Source: an uncultured Prevotellaceae bacterium
GTDB taxonomy: Bacteria > Bacteroidota > Bacteroidia > Bacteroidales > Bacteroidaceae
NCBI GenBank assembly: GCA_902771155.1
Contig: CACXVS010000035.1
Span: forward strand, 1-51,413
Length of the DNA: 51,413 nt
Direction of reading: 5' to 3'
The notes beneath the pieces were generated by a model that was not told the DNA's origin, made no database searches, and saw only the letters and a program-made list of their open reading frames with translations. The position numbers and the translations under genes are program-made. How positions within the stretch are numbered: position 1 is the first letter of the stretch; each line of letters begins with the position of its first letter. Below, piece after piece: positions 1 to 6,343 of the stretch.

Positions 1-292
1 CGTTGAGGACCTGGAGGATGTGAAGACCGGTCTGATTACCACCCGCCGCATCGTGTTCACGCCCTCGGTGGAGGTGAAGGACGAGTTGAAGAACACCTCA
101 ATCCAGATTACCTGTCTCGACGAGGACGGCACCGTGCTGAAGCGAGTGACCTCGGGCGACGGTGGCGACATCGAGGATCCCGAAGATGGCGACGGCGACA
201 ACGGCCAGAGCCAGGGCGGCAACCAGAGCCAGGGCGGCACCGACAATGGCGGAGGCAGTGACCCCGAGGAAGACGACCAAGGGAAAAATTGA
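1..292 (+). CDS. HU-like DNA-binding protein, C-terminal part (5' end outside window)
   Basis: The reading frame is open to the left edge of the window, so the N-terminus is missing. A GTG at 20 is only an internal valine. The visible part has the strand-rich segment ITTRRIVFTPSVEVKDEL followed by NTSIQITCLDEDG and VKRVTSGDGG-like text. I recognise this from the C-terminal part of Bacteroidales HU-like (IHF-like fold) DNA-binding proteins. The last 40 residues are a low-complexity acidic and Gly/Asn/Gln tail rich in SQGG and D/E, probably disordered. In this group such HU-like genes commonly sit just upstream of a small 'smalltalk' protein, as here (451-552). Family assignment rests on memory of the family and on this context. 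The target DNA and role are unknown. Confidence 0.7.
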   Translation, partial: VEDLEDVKTGLITTRRIVFTPSVEVKDELKNTSIQITCLDEDGTVLKRVTSGDGGDIEDPEDGDGDNGQSQGGNQSQGGTDNGGGSDPEEDDQGKN

Positions 293-416
293 AAAATTGA
301 AAAATTGAAGAATTGAAGTAATCAAACACAGAGATACAGAGACACAGAGTTTTTTCAATCTTCAATTTTCAATTTTCAATAGTCTTCAAACTCTGTAACT
401 CTGTGTCTCTGTGTTG
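283..416. repeat. Octamer-array palindrome and TTGAAAAA arrays
   Basis: From 283 to 320 there are four tandem 8-base units of the type TTGAAAAA. Arm 1 (325-352) consists of period-8 units ACACAGAG/ATACAGAG/ACACAGAG. Arm 2 (388-415) is its reverse complement at about 25 of 28 positions, and the loop holds TTTTCAA units in the opposite sense. The 25-base core at 325-349 recurs exactly, inverted, at 27408-27432. The transcript would fold into a long hairpin between the HU-like gene and the smalltalk gene. Confidence 0.8.
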
Positions 417-436
417 GAAATAATTTAGAAGAATTG

Positions 437-445
437 AAAGGAGGT
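437..445 (+). promoter_or_regulatory. Perfect Shine-Dalgarno site of the smalltalk gene
   Basis: AAAGGAGGT lies 5 bases before the ATG at 451 and matches the 16S 3' end over nine bases. Genes elsewhere in this window lack such sites, which is normal for Bacteroidota, so this one stands out and fixes the start of the small gene. Confidence 0.8.
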
Positions 446-450
446 AAGCT

Positions 451-552
451 ATGAGCAAGAAAGAAACACTGAAGTGGACGCTGCAGATACTGGCTTCGAT
501 CATCTCTGCGGTACTCACCGCCCTGGGCGCTACGAGTTGCGTAGGGGCGTAG
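451..552 (+). CDS. Smalltalk family small protein (33 aa)
   Basis: A 33-codon gene: MSKKETLKWTLQILAS, then a hydrophobic stretch IISAVLTALGATSC, then VGA. The basic start, single hydrophobic segment and terminal TSC-like motif match the small Bacteroidales proteins that databases call 'smalltalk protein'. The naming is from memory and the function is unknown. The hydrophobic segment could insert in the membrane, and the Cys near the end sits in a lipobox-like LGATSC. The gene follows the HU-like gene by about 160 bases and is followed by a hairpin terminator. In many relatives a cell-wall amidase gene comes next, but here it is absent. The strong Shine-Dalgarno site supports real, efficient translation. 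Confidence 0.75.
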   Translation: MSKKETLKWTLQILASIISAVLTALGATSCVGA

Positions 553-560
553 GCAAAGAA

Positions 561-597
561 GAAGGGAGTCTCGGAAATTGAACCGGGGCTCCCTTTA
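561..597. terminator. Intrinsic terminator, probably bidirectional
   Basis: The stem pairs AAGGGAGTCTCGG (562-574) with CCGGGGCTCCCTT (583-595), with an 8-base loop. A T/C-rich tail follows on the minus strand and a short T run on the plus strand. It sits between the convergent smalltalk gene and the end of the 17-kb minus-strand gene run. Confidence 0.7.
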
Positions 598-617
598 ACT
601 GACCTGAACCAGGCGGA

Positions 618-1112
618 TTATTCCAGCGGGATTTCGGGATGCTGCACTGCCAGGGGCAGATCTTTCTGAGAGAGGTAGAACATGTAGAGGATAACGGGCT
701 TGGAGCCGCGGTTCTCGCCGTGATGGATGGTATTCACCATCTCAACCACGGGCTCGCCTTCGTGGACTACCTTCTCCTGGCCGTCCTGACCGATGATGGT
801 GAGTTCGCCCTGCACCAGAATGCCGTAGTTCATCACGGGGTGGTGGTGCCAGCCCAGCTTCTTGCCGGCAGGAAACACGTACTTCACGGCCACCAGTTCG
901 GGGCGACCCTGAAAGTAGTCGGGCAGCTCTACCCCATCCCAGCTCTGACTGGTACGGATCAGCTCGGTAGATACCACTTCCTGTACATCCTCTTGTTCGA
1001 TGGCCTGTTCAGCCACGGGGGCATTGGCAGGGGCTGACTTCCTACACGATGTGAACACACTTGGGCCGCAAACGAGGGTGGCGGCGAGCACCCAATTCAT
1101 AATCTTTTTCAT
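618..1112 (-). CDS. Cupin-domain lipoprotein
   Basis: A 164-residue protein with a signal peptide and a lipobox ending FTSC at Cys23, so it is probably a lipoprotein exported to the envelope. The body is a single small cupin barrel. The first metal motif is seen in GWHHHPVMNYGILVQGELT (His-His-His, then Glu) and the second in NTIHHGENRG. These residues would hold a metal ion. The substrate is unknown; small cupins of this type include sensors, isomerases and dioxygenases. It is the last gene of the minus-strand run. The 84-base gap upstream contains a small GCAAGC-TCC-GCTTGC hairpin at 1142-1156, and no promoter is evident there. Confidence 0.75.
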   Translation of the reverse strand: MKKIMNWVLAATLVCGPSVFTSCRKSAPANAPVAEQAIEQEDVQEVVSTELIRTSQSWDGVELPDYFQGRPELVAVKYVFPAGKKLGWHHHPVMNYGILVQGELTIIGQDGQEKVVHEGEPVVEMVNTIHHGENRGSKPVILYMFYLSQKDLPLAVQHPEIPLE

Positions 1113-1196
1113 TATTGCTTAAATTTTCGTTATTTACTATCGCAAGCTCCGCTTGCTCTTAGGAGACAAGGAGTTCAAGGAGTTCATGACGAGTGA

Positions 1197-2648
1197 CTAT
1201 CTGATGAGTTTATTCAGGGTGAGAATGTTCTTACCGTCGATGCGCTCGTAATTGACGGAGCTCATCAGCTCGCGCACCAGAAGCATTCCCAGTCCACCCG
1301 TGCGCCGTTCGTTGGCAGCCAGGGTGGTATCGGCTTTCGCTATGGTGGTGGGGTCGAAGGCGATGCCCGAGTCGAGGATCTTGACTTTCAGCAGACGGCC
1401 GTCGGAGAGCAGCCTCACCTCGATATCCCCCACTCTGCCTGCCGGATAGGCATACTCTATCACATTCACCACAGCCTCCTCGACAGCCAGCCGCAGCTTG
1501 CCCGCCAGCGACGGCTCGATATTCATCTGTTGGTACACCTTGCTCTGGAAACTGCCCAGACGCGGCACCTCGCTCATATCGTTCTTGATGGTAATCGTCT
1601 CGCTCACGGTGCTCTCGAACTGCTGGGGGGTATAGCGGATGGCCATCATGGTGAGGTCGTCGCTCTGCAGGGCTTCCCCGGCAAAGCGATGTACGGCATC
1701 GGTGACGGTGGCGACGATGGCCTCGGGATTCAGCTTCTGCTCTGCACAACTTCTCAGCACCTCTTCAGCGCGCTCAACGCCCAGTTCCTGACTCTCGATG
1801 TTGTTGGCCTCGGTGAGTCCGTCGGTATAAAGGAAGATGGTATCGCCCGAATGGAGCTGGATGGTCTGCACATTGAAGACGGCATCATCGAAGGGACCAA
1901 TGGGCACGTTAGCTTCGCAGTCGAGCTGAGTGAGCTCACTGCCTAATATGTAGGGCACGTTGTGACCGGCATTGCTGTAGTGCAGACGGCCTGTCGGAAG
2001 GTCGAGCACGCCGATAAAGAGGGTGACAAACATACAACTGTCGTTACCCTGACTGGCGGCATCGTTGACGGTCTGCAGGATGCGGGCGGGGTTGCTCTCG
2101 TGGATGGAGAAGGCATGCAACAGCGAGCGCACACTCGACATGAGCATCGCTGCGGGAGTGCCCTTGCCACAGACATCGCCGATGCAGAAGAACAGCTTCT
2201 CGTCGCGGATAAAGTAGTCGAACAGGTCGCCTCCCACCTCACGGGCAGGTACCAGCGAGCCGAAGACCTCCAGGCCGTCTTGCTTCAGATAGGAGTCGGG
2301 CAGCATGCTCTGCTGGATCTGGCTGGCCACAAGCAGCTCTGAGCTGATGCGCTCCTTCTCGGCATTGGTCTGGCGCAGCAGCTCCATACTGCGGGAGGTG
2401 CGGTAAACGACATAGCCGAGGATGAGCATACTCAAAACCAGCACGATGGGCAGACAGTACTGTATGATGCGCAGTTTGGCGAACACCTCACCAACCATCT
2501 CGTGCTCCACCAGCTGTTCCATCGTCTGCTGGATGATGTTATGGCTGATATAGAACATGATTACCGACACCACTTCGAAAAGGACAGCCGCCGCAATGAT
2601 GATGCAGAGGCCGGGATCCTGTTTAAAGATATCACGAAATTTCTCCAT
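1197..2648 (-). CDS. Membrane SpoIIE/PP2C phosphatase fused to RsbW-like ATPase domain
   Basis: A 483-residue protein. Two transmembrane helices (about 12-34 and 63-84) enclose a short periplasmic loop and are followed by a coiled linker. The PP2C (SpoIIE/RsbU-like) domain, about 105-340, has the metal motifs VGGDLFDYF, IGDVCGKG, NAGHN, YTDGLTEA and SDDLTMM. A GHKL ATPase domain (about 355-483) has the N-box EEAVVNVIEYAYP, the G1 motif DSGIAFDP and the G2 motif GGLGMLLV. In known partner-switching systems the phosphatase reactivates a STAS antagonist that an RsbW kinase phosphorylates. Here both activities sit in one chain. The next downstream gene is a cupin lipoprotein, and 13 bases upstream lies a separate RsbW-like gene. 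Its STAS partner is probably encoded at 3082-3492. Confidence 0.9.
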   Translation of the reverse strand: MEKFRDIFKQDPGLCIIIAAAVLFEVVSVIMFYISHNIIQQTMEQLVEHEMVGEVFAKLRIIQYCLPIVLVLSMLILGYVVYRTSRSMELLRQTNAEKERISSELLVASQIQQSMLPDSYLKQDGLEVFGSLVPAREVGGDLFDYFIRDEKLFFCIGDVCGKGTPAAMLMSSVRSLLHAFSIHESNPARILQTVNDAASQGNDSCMFVTLFIGVLDLPTGRLHYSNAGHNVPYILGSELTQLDCEANVPIGPFDDAVFNVQTIQLHSGDTIFLYTDGLTEANNIESQELGVERAEEVLRSCAEQKLNPEAIVATVTDAVHRFAGEALQSDDLTMMAIRYTPQQFESTVSETITIKNDMSEVPRLGSFQSKVYQQMNIEPSLAGKLRLAVEEAVVNVIEYAYPAGRVGDIEVRLLSDGRLLKVKILDSGIAFDPTTIAKADTTLAANERRTGGLGMLLVRELMSSVNYERIDGKNILTLNKLIR

Positions 2649-2661
2649 AAAGTCGCTACTG

Positions 2662-3057
2662 TTAGTTTGTAAGTTTTTTTGTGACCGTCAGAATATTCTC
2701 TCCATTGGTGTGCTCGTAGGCCACGTCGTCCATAGAGGTGGTGACGAGGTAGATGCCCAGTCCGCCGATCTCACGGTCCTCCATCGGCAGAGAGGTGTCG
2801 GGAGGGTCTTGCTCGAGCGGGTTGAACGGCACACCGCCATCGCGGAAGCGCATCGTGATGTTCTTCTTGTCGCGCTGGATCTCCACATCGAGATAGGCGG
2901 AGCCGGAATAGTTGACAATATTCGCTACAAGGTCGTCGGTCACCATACTGATAATCCCCCATGCATCGCCCAACGACGCCACCTCATCCGTCTGGAGGAT
3001 GGCATCAATGATGTCGAGCGACTTACCCTTAATGGGCTGGAAATGCAATCGGGTCAT
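2662..3057 (-). CDS. RsbW-like ATP-binding (anti-sigma kinase type) protein
   Basis: A 131-residue stand-alone GHKL ATPase domain. The N-box is DDLVANIVNYSG, the G1 motif RDGGVPFNP and the G2 motif GGLGIYLV. This is the size and layout of RsbW/SpoIIAB-type serine kinases, which phosphorylate a STAS partner and sequester a target protein. It lies between a STAS gene (3082-3492, 24-base gap) and the PP2C gene (13-base gap), giving a full switch of kinase, antagonist and phosphatase. No sigma factor gene is adjacent, so the sequestered target is unknown. It need not be a sigma factor. Confidence 0.85.
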   Translation of the reverse strand: MTRLHFQPIKGKSLDIIDAILQTDEVASLGDAWGIISMVTDDLVANIVNYSGSAYLDVEIQRDKKNITMRFRDGGVPFNPLEQDPPDTSLPMEDREIGGLGIYLVTTSMDDVAYEHTNGENILTVTKKLTN

Positions 3058-3081
3058 GGTGCTTGCCTCTGAATACGCAGG

Positions 3082-3492
3082 TTAATCTTCAACTTCGCCC
3101 AGTCGCATGCTGTTGCAGACAACATCGTTGTTGGCTGAGAAATCATCGAGGGCATCGCGACGGCGCACTATCCTCATACTCTCTACCGTTACGAACTTGA
3201 TAGAGGGAGCAAGGCCGATAATCTTAAGCGTGTTGTAAATCTCTTTGGCACAATTCACAAACACAATCTCGGGTTTGTTTCCCAACCTCTGCTTGGCAAA
3301 GATGACAGCCCGCAGACCACTACTGGAAAGGGATATCAACCGAGAGGCATCGAACACCACTTTCTCGATGACCTGACCTCTGTACTTGGACAGTTCATCG
3401 GTCAATGCCGGTGCGTTAGCGGTACCCAGACTCTTGCCCAGTTCGATAACAAGGGCTGTGTCGTTCTTCTTAACTGTAAAATCGTTTTCCAT
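3082..3492 (-). CDS. STAS-domain anti-anti-sigma-type protein
   Basis: A 136-residue protein. Residues about 5-105 form a STAS domain with the diagnostic segment VFDASRLISLSSSGLRAVI; one of the Ser residues in SSSGLR is the expected phosphorylation site. The chain continues about 30 residues beyond a minimal STAS domain (RIVRRRDALDDFSANND and onward), an unusual tail of unknown role. The neighbours are an RsbW-like ATPase downstream and the RRF-like gene upstream (20-base gap). The role is inferred from the family: a binding partner that releases a target from the RsbW-like protein when dephosphorylated. Confidence 0.85.
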   Translation of the reverse strand: MENDFTVKKNDTALVIELGKSLGTANAPALTDELSKYRGQVIEKVVFDASRLISLSSSGLRAVIFAKQRLGNKPEIVFVNCAKEIYNTLKIIGLAPSIKFVTVESMRIVRRRDALDDFSANNDVVCNSMRLGEVED

Positions 3493-3512
3493 ATCTTTTC
3501 TTGTTTCTTTAA

Positions 3513-4211
3513 TTACTTAAATAGTGCTTCGATATCGGGGTCTTGCGAGGTTTCCATCTCGCTGTCGTCCGCATTGTCGGCCCCTTCGTAGTCATAGCCT
3601 TCTTCCGCCTCGCCCAGGAAGCGCTGGTAGCCCTTCTCTATCTCATCGAGCTTGGCCTCAAGCATTTTGTCGGCCTGATCCTTGGCATCGTCGTAGATGT
3701 ACTTCAGCCGCTCCTTAGCCTCGTCGATGTCCTCGGGCGGCAGCTTCGACGCCAGTTCGCCCATTGAGGCGAGTTCCCTGACATTGCTCGCCTCCAGATT
3801 GGCCAGGCACTCTTTATGGAAGACCTTGGTGGTATCGTTGAGCAGATCGCGCCGGTCCTTGTTTACATCGGGCATCGTATAGACGATGTATCTCACCTCT
3901 TCGTCGTTGACTCGCTTCTCGGATGCCATCTCCATCTTGAACTCCGGGTGCATATCGAATACGCCGTCGATGACGGCCTGAAGGTTGTTCTGGTTCTTAG
4001 GATAGACGTAGAAGGTATAGTCGTCGGGCTTGACAACATCGGCCACCTCCTCGAGGTTACACTCCATAGCCTCTAACGATACCGTCACTGGCAACATGGC
4101 TGTCGGCTCGGCCTTCACGCACAGGTTGGAAATACGATAGTTGAACAGCATAATATGGGCGTTCATCTTTTTCTGAAACTCTGAGAGCTCTATTCCTAGA
4201 AAATTATTCAT
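3513..4211 (-). CDS. Divergent ribosome-recycling-factor-like protein
   Basis: A 232-residue protein. Its central part can be laid over ribosome recycling factor throughout. YRISNLCVKAEPTAML matches the family's TRISNLR...A.P.LL segment. VADVVKPDDYTFYVYP and NLQAVIDGV match the A.V..PE.RTL.I.P.D...L..IEKAI region. PDVNKDRRDLL matches PPLTEERRKDL. An Asn-Val-Arg triplet falls where RRF has RNxRR, and a two-helix C-terminal part DEAKERLKYIYDDA follows. Differences are the loss of most basic residues in the RNxRR region, a 20-residue N-terminal extension and an acidic 40-residue tail. Authentic frr is about 185 residues and lies elsewhere in genomes, usually by pyrH. It sits between the beta-repeat partner of VgrG and a STAS gene. 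The homology is my own visual alignment. Confidence 0.65.
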   Translation of the reverse strand: MNNFLGIELSEFQKKMNAHIMLFNYRISNLCVKAEPTAMLPVTVSLEAMECNLEEVADVVKPDDYTFYVYPKNQNNLQAVIDGVFDMHPEFKMEMASEKRVNDEEVRYIVYTMPDVNKDRRDLLNDTTKVFHKECLANLEASNVRELASMGELASKLPPEDIDEAKERLKYIYDDAKDQADKMLEAKLDEIEKGYQRFLGEAEEGYDYEGADNADDSEMETSQDPDIEALFK

Positions 4212-4240
4212 AACTTCGGTTTTGTTGTTTCATATCGGGT

Positions 4241-6229
4241 TCACTCTTCCGGAGCGTCCTCCGTCTTCAGTTTGGCACTCAGACTGCCACCGCCGCCACC
4301 TGCTCCGGCAGCCATGCCGTCGCTGATGTTAGGCGACTTGAAGGCACTCTTGGCCTCGATGGCATCGCCTGAGATCTTCGGTGCCTTGAGCTCGGCTTTG
4401 ACCTCGGTCTTGGCGTTGATGGTGGTGTCGCCGTAGATCTGCGTCTTGCTGCCGCCCAACGAGGTGTTGCCGCCTTCGAGCTGCACAAGGGCCTTGCCTT
4501 CGTCTTGCTGTATCTCCAAGGTCTTGTCGGCAAAGGCGCCGATCTCCTCCGACATCACCTGCACCTTCTTCGACTTCACATCCTTCGACTTCGCTCCGAC
4601 AAACATCTTCTCCGACACGATAGTCATCGTACTGCCTTCGGCCAGCTTGTCGTCGGTACGCTTCTCCTTCTCCACATCCATCGACTTCAGGCCGACAGCC
4701 TTGGCATTGATGTTGACGCTGCCCGTAGCCTTGCCTTCGGTATCGGTGGCAGAGAAGTCGATCTTCTCGGCGCGGATAGCCACGCTACTGCCCTGCGTGA
4801 GGGCTTTCTCCTTGGCCTCGCCGTTCTCGATGTCGGTATCGGTGCTGTTCAGGGTGAAGGTCTTCGAGGTAACGATGATGTCGCCCTCGGCGGTCATATT
4901 GGCCTTCGTCAGCTTGCCTGTGTCATCCACCTCGACATTGGCCGAGCCTTCGGTTGACACCTCGATGGTCTTGGCACGGAGCTTGATCTTACTGTCGGCA
5001 GTGAGCTGTTTCTCCTTCAGCTTCTTGTCGGCCACCTCGTAATCCACACTCTCGATGGTGACGTTCTTCGACTTCAGCGTGAAGTCGCCCTCGGCAGCGT
5101 AGGTGGCCTTCTCAAGTTCACCCTTGTCGTCGAACGACAGGTTGGCAGAGCCTGCTGTGGCCATCTCGATGTTCTTGGCCAGAATGCTCACCCTGCCATC
5201 CTTGTTCAACTTACCTTCCTTATCGATGGAGGTGATGCCCACCACGTTGGCAGCCATCGAGATGCCGGAACCTTCGTTGTCGCGCAGGTTGTTCTCACCG
5301 TCGGCAGAAGTCAGGCTGATGTTCTCTCCCTTCACGATGACGCTGGCTCCCGTGGTGTTGTTCTTGAAGTCGTCGCCCTTCTTGATCTTCGACTTCTCGG
5401 CCTTGAAGCACTTCAGCCGACGGTTAGTCTCTGCCAGGAGCGACAGAATCTCGGCATAGGCGTAGGTCTCCTCGGTAATCGACAGGGAGGTGGCTTCGAT
5501 CTCCTTGGCCAGTTCCCTGATATCCTCGTAGTTCGTCCGGACATCAGAATAATCACCCGACAGCTTATCCCTCTTTTCAATCAGTGACTCCATCTCTTTC
5601 GCCAACTCCTGGAACGAGGTCTTATGATCACTGGCCTGACTGCTCAGGTAGCTTTTCTGTTCTTCTGTCGCCTTGATGAGCTTTTCGAGTCGCTCTTCAC
5701 GGCTCTCAGCTGTCATGGCTGCCTCGATGTCGATGGTCTTGTCGGCATGAATACGCACACCGCTACCACCCGTAGGGGCGGCAGGAGCAGAGAATGCGCC
5801 CTCGACATCGTCGCTCTGGATAATGATGTTACGGGCCTGACTGACCACCTCGGACAAGGAGCTCACCACATGTTCCCGACCATCGCTACCCGGATCTTCG
5901 GCAATCTCGCGGATGCTGGAAGCCCGGAGATCCAACCGTCCTCCTTCACCGGCTCCCTCTACACCCACCTGGGTACCGCGTACAATGACCTTGGAACCTC
6001 CGGCATAGAGGGTGCCGCTACGATCTACATTGCCGATGATGATCTCGGGAGCCGAGAGTACCAGGCGCTGGGTATCACGGACATAGCGCCCCTTCTGCAG
6101 CTCTGCCACCACGTCGAGTTTCATCTGCTGTATCTCAGCCTTGCACTTCCTGATCTCGGCCAGGTCTTTCTCTACACTACTCTCAAATGTGGAGAGCCTT
6201 TTCTCCCATTCCTTAAATATATAGTCCAT
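4241..6229 (-). CDS. Beta-repeat and coiled-coil protein, probable spike-associated partner
   Basis: A 662-residue protein without signal peptide. Residues 1-50 form a coiled coil. Residues 55-170 contain short beta strands (APEIIIGNVDRSG, GVRIHADKTIDIEA). Residues 175-285 form a long coiled coil. Residues 293-615 hold repeating strand-turn units such as GRVSILAKNIEMATAGSANL and SKIKLRAKTIEVSTEGSANV, with a spacing of about 65 residues and AEGD(F/I) joints. The end is Gly-rich (AGAGGGGGS) and acidic. The strand pattern closely resembles the beta-prism part of the VgrG-like protein encoded just upstream (6344-10675), so I infer that it extends, caps or shares the needle. I know no named family for it. 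The start ATG follows a TTGAAAAA-type array. Confidence 0.6.
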   Translation of the reverse strand: MDYIFKEWEKRLSTFESSVEKDLAEIRKCKAEIQQMKLDVVAELQKGRYVRDTQRLVLSAPEIIIGNVDRSGTLYAGGSKVIVRGTQVGVEGAGEGGRLDLRASSIREIAEDPGSDGREHVVSSLSEVVSQARNIIIQSDDVEGAFSAPAAPTGGSGVRIHADKTIDIEAAMTAESREERLEKLIKATEEQKSYLSSQASDHKTSFQELAKEMESLIEKRDKLSGDYSDVRTNYEDIRELAKEIEATSLSITEETYAYAEILSLLAETNRRLKCFKAEKSKIKKGDDFKNNTTGASVIVKGENISLTSADGENNLRDNEGSGISMAANVVGITSIDKEGKLNKDGRVSILAKNIEMATAGSANLSFDDKGELEKATYAAEGDFTLKSKNVTIESVDYEVADKKLKEKQLTADSKIKLRAKTIEVSTEGSANVEVDDTGKLTKANMTAEGDIIVTSKTFTLNSTDTDIENGEAKEKALTQGSSVAIRAEKIDFSATDTEGKATGSVNINAKAVGLKSMDVEKEKRTDDKLAEGSTMTIVSEKMFVGAKSKDVKSKKVQVMSEEIGAFADKTLEIQQDEGKALVQLEGGNTSLGGSKTQIYGDTTINAKTEVKAELKAPKISGDAIEAKSAFKSPNISDGMAAGAGGGGGSLSAKLKTEDAPEE

Positions 6230-6343
6230 AAAAACTTCAATTTTTCAATTCTTGATGTTTTACATCGAGCCTGCTCACGCTCGGCATAGCTCAAGCAAGC
6301 TTGGCTCTGCTCTCGCTCAATCGCAGCCTTCAATTCTTCAATT
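6230..6343. repeat. Intercistronic gap with octamer arrays and REP-like element
   Basis: On the minus strand this gap begins with TTGAAGAA units next to the spike gene's stop. It then contains a roughly 52-base GC-rich segment (6266-6317) with partly self-complementary GAGC/GCTC blocks. It ends with TTGAAAAA and TTGAAGTT units just before the ATG at 6229. The segment contains CTCACGCTCGG (6274-6284), whose reverse complement CCGAGCGTGAG recurs at 46604-46614. I see no promoter here, so this is probably a processing or folding element inside the transcript. Confidence 0.6.

Noticed and set aside
98..365. Minus-strand frames of 85-86 codons opposite the HU-like gene
   Set aside because: They arise from the repetitive Gly/Gln/Asp-coding tail and the octamer palindrome; no start signal or family.
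283..416. CRISPR-like array
   Set aside because: The units are 8 bases, contiguous and inverted, without unique spacers; no cas gene is present in the window.
1..600. Integrated element end or attachment site
   Set aside because: HU-like and smalltalk genes can occur in accessory regions, but I see no integrase, tRNA or direct repeat here to support it.
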